From Candidatus Magasanikiibacteriota bacterium (GTDB lineage Bacteria > Patescibacteriota > Patescibacteriia > Magasanikbacterales > UBA922): a stretch of DNA of 8,153 nucleotides. The notes beneath the pieces are model-generated. The model made no database searches and was not told the origin of the DNA. It saw only the letters and a program-made list of their open reading frames with translations. Of the stretch, positions 1 to 5,842 are shown in pieces (positions within the stretch are counted from its first letter, which is position 1; each line of letters starts with the position of its first letter). The stretch covers positions 1 to 8,153 of the forward strand of contig JAAZJX010000026.1 in NCBI GenBank assembly GCA_012800155.1, read 5' to 3'. The position numbers and the translations under genes were made by a program.

Positions 1-555
1 AAAATTGCTGATCAAGTGGGTGATTATTTTTTGGCAGGAGGAAGATTAGTTCCATATAAAAAATTTGATTTATTAGTCAAAGCTTTCAATCGTTTGGGTT
101 ATAAACTTAAAATTTTTGGTACTGGACCAGAAATGAAAAAATTGAAAAAAATGGCTAAATCAAATATTGAATTTTTGGGTTTTATAAGTGATAATGAAAA
201 AGCAGAATTAATGAGTCATACTCGAGCTTTTCTTCATCCACAAATAGAAGATTTAGGTATTACTCCAATTGAATCTATGGCATCAGGTAGACCAGTGATT
301 GCTTATCCTGTGGGAGGAGTAACAGAAACAGTGATTCATGGTGAAACTGGAGTATTTTTCAAAGAACAAACTTGGGAATCAATTTTTGATACAGTAATAC
401 ATTTTAATTATCAAGATTGGGATAGTGTAAAAATTCGGGAACATGCTAAAAAATTTGGTGTAGATAATTTTAAAGAAGATATTAGAAAATATGTGGAAGA
501 TAAGTATGAAGAGTTTAAAAAAGGTTGGAATCAATGTGAATTACCTATAAAATAA
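1..555 (+). CDS. Glycosyltransferase family 4 (group 1), 5'-truncated by the window edge
   Basis: This is the C-terminal half of a GT-B fold glycosyltransferase, which moves a sugar from an activated donor to an acceptor at the cytoplasmic face of the membrane. The frame is open to base 1 (KIADQ precedes the GTG at 16), so the gene starts outside the window and that GTG is not the true start. The 184 visible residues are about half of the usual 350-390. They begin with the donor-domain opening AGGRLVPYKKFDLLVKAF, followed by KIFGTGP, FLGF and the EX7E motif EDLGITPIE (E83 and E91 of the visible part), which contacts the donor sugar nucleotide in this family. PVGGVTETV and GETGVFF follow, as in WbaZ/mannosyltransferase-like GT4 enzymes. 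It ends with two consecutive stops (TAA TAA, 553-558). The substrate cannot be read from the sequence. The family call is firm; the sugar specificity is unknown. Confidence 0.93.
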   Translation, partial: KIADQVGDYFLAGGRLVPYKKFDLLVKAFNRLGYKLKIFGTGPEMKKLKKMAKSNIEFLGFISDNEKAELMSHTRAFLHPQIEDLGITPIESMASGRPVIAYPVGGVTETVIHGETGVFFKEQTWESIFDTVIHFNYQDWDSVKIREHAKKFGVDNFKEDIRKYVEDKYEEFKKGWNQCELPIK

Positions 556-608
556 TAAAACAGTTTAAAATATTTTTTTGATTTATTAGTTTATTGTTTT
601 TTGTGTTT

Positions 609-1880
609 ATGAATATTGGAGTTGATATTCGTTGTCTCATGGACAAAGAACGCACTGGTGTTGGAGAATATACTTATAACCTTCTTAAGGCTATTTTTTT
701 ATTAGATAAAGAAAATCAATATTATTTATTTTATAATTCTAATAAAAATATTTTTCAAAATATTCCTCAATGGAAGAAAAATAATGTGCATTATGTAGGA
801 ACTAAATATCCCAATAAATTATTAAATTTATTATTGTGGTTAAAAATAGTGAAATTAGATAAAATTTTGTTGCGTCATTTTGAGCGAATTTATTCAAAAA
901 AGAAAAAATTATCATACTTGTCAGCGGATAAACAAAATTTAAAAGAAGTAAAAGATTTTATTCAGCTTAAAATCAATCTGCCTGTAGCAGAAACTCCACT
1001 TCACTTTGTTTCTGCTCAAAATGATGAATTGATTTGGTTTTCTCCAAATTTAAATTTTACTAATTTATCAAAAAAAATTAAACATCTTCAAACGATTCAC
1101 GATTTATCTTTTGAATTTTTACCAGAATGTTTTACTTGGAAACAGCGTTTGTGGCATTGGTTTTTAAATCCTAAGAAACAATGTCAAAAAGCAGATATTA
1201 TTTTAACTCCATCAGAAAATACTAAACAAGATATGGTAAATGAATATGGAATAGTAGGCGATAAAATACAAATTTTGCAACCGGGAATTTCTTGGGAAGA
1301 AGGTTTAATAACTACTGAGAATATTCAGAGAGTGAAAGAAAAATATAATTTACCAGAGAAATATATTTTGTATCTTGGAACTCTTGAGCCGCGTAAAAAT
1401 ATTGAGTCAATTATAGAAGCTTATAATATTTCTGGATTAAAAATTAAAAATTATGAATTGATAATTGTTGGTGGTAAAGGTTGGAAGAATAAAAAATTGT
1501 TAAAATTGATTGAAAATTCTTTGGGGGTGAAGTATATTGGTTATGTGAATAAAGAAGATAAACAGCTTTTATATAATTTAAGTAGTTTATTTATTTTTCC
1601 AAGTTTGTATGAAGGATTTGGTTTGCCAGTTTTAGAAGCAATGTCGCAAGAGATACCCGTGATTACTTCTAATCGAACCTCACTTCCTGAAGTGATTGGT
1701 ACATCTGGATATTTAGTAAATCCTTATAATGTGTTAGAATTAGCAGAAGCTATGAAAAATATATTATCAGATGAAAAATTGCGTAAGATGTTAATTATTC
1801 AAAGTAAAGAACAAACGAAAAAATTTAATTGGAATAATTCAGCTAAAAAATTTTTAAATTTAATATGCGAATTGGTATAG
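609..1880 (+). CDS. Glycosyltransferase family 4 with an extra insert in the N-terminal domain
   Basis: This is a complete GT-B glycosyltransferase of 423 residues. ATG 609 is chosen because it gives MNIGVDIRCL, the usual first beta strand of this family; a TTG at 594 would only add MFFVF. No Shine-Dalgarno site precedes either. Motifs seen: the glycine-rich acceptor-side loop TGVGEYTYNL, TIHDLSFE, ILTPSENT, the donor-domain strand YILYLGTLEPRKNI, LIIVGGKGW, YIGYV and the EX7E motif EGFGLPVLE (E335 and E343). It resembles MtfB-type mannosyltransferases, but the sugar is unproven. Compared with the gene that follows, it has about 50-60 extra polar, lysine-rich residues (about 89-139) between LDKIL and ELIWFSP. 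That stretch matches DNA bounded by inverted repeats (see the repeat entry). The 3' end overlaps the next gene by 16 bases, so the two are probably co-translated. Confidence 0.93.
   Translation: MNIGVDIRCLMDKERTGVGEYTYNLLKAIFLLDKENQYYLFYNSNKNIFQNIPQWKKNNVHYVGTKYPNKLLNLLLWLKIVKLDKILLRHFERIYSKKKKLSYLSADKQNLKEVKDFIQLKINLPVAETPLHFVSAQNDELIWFSPNLNFTNLSKKIKHLQTIHDLSFEFLPECFTWKQRLWHWFLNPKKQCQKADIILTPSENTKQDMVNEYGIVGDKIQILQPGISWEEGLITTENIQRVKEKYNLPEKYILYLGTLEPRKNIESIIEAYNISGLKIKNYELIIVGGKGWKNKKLLKLIENSLGVKYIGYVNKEDKQLLYNLSSLFIFPSLYEGFGLPVLEAMSQEIPVITSNRTSLPEVIGTSGYLVNPYNVLELAEAMKNILSDEKLRKMLIIQSKEQTKKFNWNNSAKKFLNLICELV
873..1026 (+). repeat. In-frame palindromic insert inside the glycosyltransferase gene
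   Basis: The segment starts with CGTCATTTTGAGC (873-885) and ends with GCTCAAAATGATG (1014-1026). These are inverted complements at 12 of 13 positions. Two further perfect inverted repeats lie inside: GATTTTA/TAAAATC (954-960 and 968-974) and AGCAGAAAC/GTTTCTGCT (986-994 and 1008-1016). The boundaries coincide with the block of residues that the neighbouring paralog lacks. The left end translates as RHFER and resembles, from memory, the common bacterial palindromic repeat GTCATTYTGAGCGAAGCGAAGAATC, whose translation gives RHFERSEE-type peptides. No clear target duplication is seen. A single copy in AT-rich DNA is weak proof, so the call as a mobile palindromic element is an inference. Confidence 0.5.
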
Positions 1881-2998
1881 ATTGTCGAATGTTAGGACCA
1901 GGTTTTGGTCTAGCTCGATATGTAGAACAACTTGTGAAACACTTATTAGTAATTGATTCAAATAATGAATATGTTTTGTTTGTGCAAACTAATAATTTTT
2001 TACCTTTTTCAAGGAAATGTAAGGTAGTAGTGGCAGACATTCCTTGGTATTCTTGGGCAGAACAAATAAAATTTAAGAAAATTATTGATAGAGAAAAAGT
2101 AGATCTGATGCATTTTCCACATTGGAATGTGCCTTTTTTTTATCATAAACCTTTTGTAGTAACTATTCATGATTTGATCATGTATCGTTTTCCTAGACCT
2201 GAAGCCACTACTTTGGGACCATTAAAATTTTGGTTAAAAGATCAAGCTCATCGTTTGTTAGTTAGACAGGCAGTTAAAAAAGCTAAACATATTTTAACTA
2301 CTTCTGAATTTACTAAACAAGATATTCATCAAATTTTAGGTGTGCCAATGGAAAAAATGTTAGTGACTTATCAAGCACCGTTTGAAAATCAAAAGTCTTT
2401 AGAGTCAGAAAATCAAAATTTTGATTTAAATAATTATAATATAAATAAAAAGTATGTTTTATATGTAGGCGCAGCTTATCCTCATAAAAATTTAGAGAGA
2501 TTATTGCAAGCTTGGAAAATTTTTTCAAACAAACATGGTAATGATTATCAATTAGTTTTAGTAGGAAAGGATAATTATTTTTATCATAGATTAATAAATG
2601 ATTCTTCTTTAACTCTTCCTTTATTAAAAAGAGGAGAAGTAGTGTACACTGGTTTTGTGCCAGATGATGAATTAATAGAGTTGTATAAAAATGCTTCACT
2701 TTATATTTTTCCAAGTTTATATGAAGGTTTTGGTTTACCACCACTTGAAGCACAAATTCATAAAATTCCTGTAGTTTCTTCTAATGCTAGTTGTTTGCCA
2801 GAAGTGTTGACTGATTCGGTTTTATATTTTGATCCTGAAAACATAGAACAAATGGCGGATATTATTTGGACTGGTTTAACAGATAATAATTTACGATTAG
2901 AATTACAAAATAATGCTCAAGAAAATCTGAAAAGATTTTCTTGGCAAAAATTGGCTGAGCAAACTTTGGATGTTTATAAAAAAACTTTGTTATCCTAA
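1865..2998 (+). CDS. Glycosyltransferase family 4
   Basis: This is a complete GT-B glycosyltransferase of 377 residues, a typical length. It starts MRIGIDCRMLGPGFGLARYV, the family's N-terminal strand and loop. Other motifs are MHFPHWN, VTIHDLIMY (99-107), ILTTSEFT (143-150), the donor-domain strand YVLYVGAAYPHKNLERLL (198-214), LVLVGKD, YTGFVPDDEL and the EX7E motif EGFGLPPLE (E287 and E295), then NASCLPEV. It is a diverged paralog of the preceding gene without that gene's insert. Its ATG lies 16 bases before the upstream stop, in another frame, and no Shine-Dalgarno site precedes it, which points to translational coupling. With its two neighbours it probably adds successive sugars to one surface glycan. 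Donor and acceptor are unknown. Confidence 0.94.
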   Translation: MRIGIDCRMLGPGFGLARYVEQLVKHLLVIDSNNEYVLFVQTNNFLPFSRKCKVVVADIPWYSWAEQIKFKKIIDREKVDLMHFPHWNVPFFYHKPFVVTIHDLIMYRFPRPEATTLGPLKFWLKDQAHRLLVRQAVKKAKHILTTSEFTKQDIHQILGVPMEKMLVTYQAPFENQKSLESENQNFDLNNYNINKKYVLYVGAAYPHKNLERLLQAWKIFSNKHGNDYQLVLVGKDNYFYHRLINDSSLTLPLLKRGEVVYTGFVPDDELIELYKNASLYIFPSLYEGFGLPPLEAQIHKIPVVSSNASCLPEVLTDSVLYFDPENIEQMADIIWTGLTDNNLRLELQNNAQENLKRFSWQKLAEQTLDVYKKTLLS

Positions 2999-3021
2999 GA
3001 TGATTGACAATTATCATTTTT
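2997..3021 (+). terminator. Weak intrinsic terminator after the glycosyltransferase run
   Basis: The stem AAGATGAT / ATCATTTT (2997-3004 with 3013-3020, one G-U pair) has an 8-base loop and runs into a T-rich tract (TTTTTTTC, then another T run to 3032). It overlaps the stop codon of the third glycosyltransferase. The stem is AT-rich, so termination may be partial. Confidence 0.4.
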
Positions 3022-3036
3022 TTCATTTTTTTCTTG

Positions 3037-3076
3037 AAAAAAGACTAACTTTTACAAGAGCTAGTAAGTATTAGTC
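3037..3076 (-). terminator. Hairpin with a T tract on the minus strand
   Basis: An imperfect hairpin spans 3043-3076. The outer stem is GACTAA/TTAGTC (3043-3048 with 3071-3076). After a 2x2 internal loop comes an inner stem, 3051-3055 with 3064-3068 (one G-U pair), and an 8-base loop. On the minus strand it is followed by six T (A run at 3037-3042), the form of an intrinsic terminator. No minus-strand gene is visible upstream of it, so it may instead be a structured part of a transcript or the end of a small antisense RNA. Confidence 0.35.
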
Positions 3077-3243
3077 GGTTTAATATACAGCAACATTTTT
3101 AACTTTTAAAAAAAGAGAATTTATTGTTCTTAAATTCTTTTAATTTTCTAAATAAAAAATCACTAATATTTCAATTATTCCGATAATTTGTGTTTATTTC
3201 TTTTTTCTTAAATAGAAAAGTTGGGACAAGTTATTTTATAAAC

Positions 3244-3273
3244 AAAATCATCCACACTAAAAGATGGTTTTTT
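3244..3273 (+). terminator. Intrinsic terminator upstream of the DUF4012 gene
   Basis: The stem AAAATCATC / GATGGTTTT (3244-3252 with 3263-3271, one G-U pair) encloses a 10-base loop and ends in six T (3268-3273). It separates the glycosyltransferase region from the next transcription unit. The ATG at 3264 lies in its right arm, which argues against that codon as the start of the DUF4012 gene. Confidence 0.6.
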
Positions 3274-3295
3274 GGTTATATTTTATTGTTTTTTA

Positions 3296-3304
3296 TGGTA
3301 TAAT
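3296..3304 (+). promoter_or_regulatory. Extended -10 promoter of the DUF4012 unit
   Basis: TGG-TATAAT is a perfect -10 box (3299-3304) with the upstream TG of an extended -10 element. The hexamer 17 bases upstream (TTATAT, 3276-3281) is a poor -35, which extended -10 promoters tolerate. Transcription would begin near 3310-3312, just before ATG 3321 and ATG 3330, leaving a leader of about 10-20 bases with no ribosome binding site. It sits directly downstream of a terminator, as expected for a new unit. Confidence 0.6.
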
Positions 3305-3320
3305 TAAATTATTCTTGATT

Positions 3321-5822
3321 ATGATAAAAATGAAAAAGGAGGTTAATAAAAAACGTCTTTGTAGTGTATGTAGAAAAGAAGGGCATAATAAATCAACTTG
3401 TCCTGTTTTAGGTATTCAAAAAAAATCAGCTAAGAGTAAAATTATTAATATTAAACATAATCAACTAACTTATCAGTCTCCTCATGTTATCAATTTGAAA
3501 AAAAAAGAAAAAAATATTTGGAATGATGTTCAAGTTTGGCAACAAAAACCTGTTGCCAAAGAAAAGAGAGTGGTAGTAGATTTAGCAAACATGGTGCGTC
3601 AAGCTAATAATCAATCAGTAATAAAGAAAATAGAAAAAAAGGTTGTTAAACCAATAGCAGTTTCTGCAAAAGTTCCTGTAAAAAAAGTAAAGACTAAGAA
3701 AAATTATCGTAATTTTATTTTGATTAAGAAAGATTTTTTTATAAAGCTTAATCAAAGTTTTGTTTCTAAAATAGAGGATCTAAAAAATAGTTTAGAAAAT
3801 ATTTCTTACAATTTAAAAAATGCTTTTAGTATTCGTAAGTTAGCTTTTAGTACTTTAGTAATTTTGCTTTTAGCAAGTTTACCATTTCCTTCCATTGCTT
3901 ATTACCGAAGTGTAAAAGATACTAGTAATCAGGTAGTAGAACAAAGCACCAATGCTTTTTTATCTCTACAATCTTCTACTGTGGCTGCTTTTCAATCAAA
4001 TTTTGATCAAGCTCAATATGATTTGAATTTAGCTTTACAATCTTTTAATAATGCAAATTCAATTATAGATAAAGAACATCAAGCTTTACAATTTGTAGTA
4101 GGACTTTTGCCAGTAGTAGGTAAACAAGTAACTAGCCGTCAGCATCTTCTTGCTGCTGGACACCATTTGGCACTTGGTAATACTTATTTAGTTAAAGGAA
4201 TTAAAGAATCAGAAAATTTTGATTTAAGTATTAATGATAAAATAAAAATTTTAGCCAATCATTTACGAGGTGCAATACCACAATATGAAGAAGCTTTACA
4301 GCAATTAACTTCAGTAAGTAATGAAGCTGTTCCTGTAGAATATCAAAAATCTTTTCAAGAATTTAAATTACTTTTTACTGCTTTGATTAATGATATGAAT
4401 GAGATTGTTTCTTTATCATCAGCTTTAGATTCAGTATTTGGAGATAAGCAATTAAAAAGATATTTAATAGTTTTTCAAAATAATAATGAAATTCGTCCTA
4501 CAGGTGGTTTTATGGGTAGTTTTGCTTTAGTAGATATTCAAAAAGGAAAAATTTTAAATATAGATATTCCCGGAGGTGGTACCTATGATCTCAAAGGTCA
4601 AATGAAAAAAGAAGTAGAGCCACCATTACCACTTCAATTATCCAATAATCGTTGGGAATTTCAAGATGCTAATTGGTTTCCAGATTTTTCTGCTAGTGCT
4701 AAAAAAATAGAATGGTTTTATGAACAAAATCGTAATACTACTGTTGATGGGGTAATTGTGGTTAATGCCACAGTTCTTCAGAGATTATTAAAAGTAATCG
4801 GTCCAGTAGAAAATGAAATTTATAATTTAAATTTAGATGTAGATAATGCTCTTACTGTTTTACAACAAGAAGTAGAAATAAATTATGATCGAGAAAGTAA
4901 TAAACCAAAACAAGTAATTGAAGATTTGGCTTTACAATTTTTAATTAATATAAAAAATTTGGATAGAGCTAGTGTTATCAAAATTGTTTCTGAATTAAAT
5001 GAAGCTATGACAGAAAAAGAAATTCAAGTTTATTTTAATGATAATAATATTCAAAATAAATTTAGAAATTTTGGTTGGACAGGAGAAATAACTTTGACCA
5101 ATGATCAACAAGATTATTTATTAGTAGTAAATACTAATATTCAAGGTCAAAAAAGTGATGCCAAAATTAAACAAGTGATTGAACATCAAGCTTATGTTCA
5201 AGAAGATGGTACTATTTATGATACAGTGGTAGTTCACCGTAGTCATTTAGGAATGAAAGGAGAACAATTTTATGGTGCAAATAATGTAAATTATATTAGA
5301 ATTTATGTGCCAGCAGGCTCAACTTTAATAGAAGCTGGCGGGTTTGCTTATCCAGCAGAAGAATATTTTAAAGTTCCAGAAGATTGGTATGAAAAAGATT
5401 TAGATTTAGCAAATTATGAAAAAGAAATTGGAATTGATCCAAAAACTGGCACTAGAATTACTAGTGAATTTAATAAAACAGTTTTTGGTAATTGGATGAT
5501 GACTGAACCAGGAGAAACAAGTAGTGTTTATTTTACTTATAAACTTCCTTTCAAAGCTTGGGATGTTAATACTAAATTACAGAAAAATTGGAAAGATTAT
5601 TTAGTAATTTCTAATGTTAGAGATAGTTCTCGATATAGTTTGGTAGTACAAAAACAGTCTGGTATTAATAGTGATTTTTCTACTCGAATAATTTATCCAA
5701 CTGGTTGGTATCCAGTATGGTCAAGTGGTGAAGAAATAGAATTAGCTAGGAATGGTGTAGAATATTTTGGTCAATTAAATAAGGATTTAGTTTTAGGGTT
5801 AGTAGTAGAAAATAATAAATAG
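3321..5822 (+). CDS. DUF4012 membrane-anchored surface protein with an N-terminal zinc knuckle
   Basis: The protein has 833 residues from ATG 3321. ATG 3330 is equally possible; ATG 3264 is disfavoured because it lies in a terminator and before the promoter. The N-terminus holds a perfect CCHC zinc knuckle, CX2CX4HX4C (C14, C17, H22, C27), then a lysine-rich region to about residue 170, one membrane helix (about 174-195) and a helical stretch to about 380. The DUF4012 core follows, with its signature NNNEIRPTGGF at 387-397. The tail (TEPGETSSVYFTYKLPF and onward) looks beta-rich. By the positive-inside rule the basic tail is cytoplasmic and the DUF4012 part faces outward. DUF4012 proteins occur in Patescibacteria and Actinobacteria, often near polysaccharide genes; their biochemical role is unknown. 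The next gene starts 20 bases downstream and is probably in the same operon. Confidence 0.88.
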   Translation: MIKMKKEVNKKRLCSVCRKEGHNKSTCPVLGIQKKSAKSKIINIKHNQLTYQSPHVINLKKKEKNIWNDVQVWQQKPVAKEKRVVVDLANMVRQANNQSVIKKIEKKVVKPIAVSAKVPVKKVKTKKNYRNFILIKKDFFIKLNQSFVSKIEDLKNSLENISYNLKNAFSIRKLAFSTLVILLLASLPFPSIAYYRSVKDTSNQVVEQSTNAFLSLQSSTVAAFQSNFDQAQYDLNLALQSFNNANSIIDKEHQALQFVVGLLPVVGKQVTSRQHLLAAGHHLALGNTYLVKGIKESENFDLSINDKIKILANHLRGAIPQYEEALQQLTSVSNEAVPVEYQKSFQEFKLLFTALINDMNEIVSLSSALDSVFGDKQLKRYLIVFQNNNEIRPTGGFMGSFALVDIQKGKILNIDIPGGGTYDLKGQMKKEVEPPLPLQLSNNRWEFQDANWFPDFSASAKKIEWFYEQNRNTTVDGVIVVNATVLQRLLKVIGPVENEIYNLNLDVDNALTVLQQEVEINYDRESNKPKQVIEDLALQFLINIKNLDRASVIKIVSELNEAMTEKEIQVYFNDNNIQNKFRNFGWTGEITLTNDQQDYLLVVNTNIQGQKSDAKIKQVIEHQAYVQEDGTIYDTVVVHRSHLGMKGEQFYGANNVNYIRIYVPAGSTLIEAGGFAYPAEEYFKVPEDWYEKDLDLANYEKEIGIDPKTGTRITSEFNKTVFGNWMMTEPGETSSVYFTYKLPFKAWDVNTKLQKNWKDYLVISNVRDSSRYSLVVQKQSGINSDFSTRIIYPTGWYPVWSSGEEIELARNGVEYFGQLNKDLVLGLVVENNK

Positions 5823-5842
5823 TTTTTAAATTTTTATAAAAT

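Larger units (their letters stand above)
2999..3320. other. Structured non-coding gap between the glycosyltransferase genes and the DUF4012 gene
   Basis: No credible gene lies in these 322 bases. They hold the weak terminator at the left, the minus-strand-type hairpin at 3043-3076, a small hairpin AATTAT-TCCG-ATAATT (3173-3188, a UNCG-class loop on an AT stem), the plus-strand terminator at 3244-3273 and the promoter at 3296-3304. A perfect TTGACA stands at 3004-3009, but no -10 box follows at the right distance. The distance between the first and second plus-strand terminators leaves room for a small RNA or a long 3' untranslated region; no clear promoter for such an RNA was found. Confidence 0.5.

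Noticed and set aside
1843..2040. Open frame of 65 codons on the minus strand
   Set aside because: It is antisense to the junction of two glycosyltransferase genes, with no motif or ribosome site.
2313..2753. Open frame of 146 codons on the minus strand
   Set aside because: It lies wholly inside the third glycosyltransferase, whose motifs are intact, and has biased, low-complexity residues without any recognisable domain.
3004..3009. Perfect TTGACA -35 box after the third glycosyltransferase
   Set aside because: Only a T run stands at the -10 distance, and the box lies in the stem and loop of the weak terminator.
3264..3320. Hydrophobic N-terminal extension of the DUF4012 protein
   Set aside because: It is in frame but lies in a terminator hairpin and upstream of the extended -10 promoter, so it is probably not translated.
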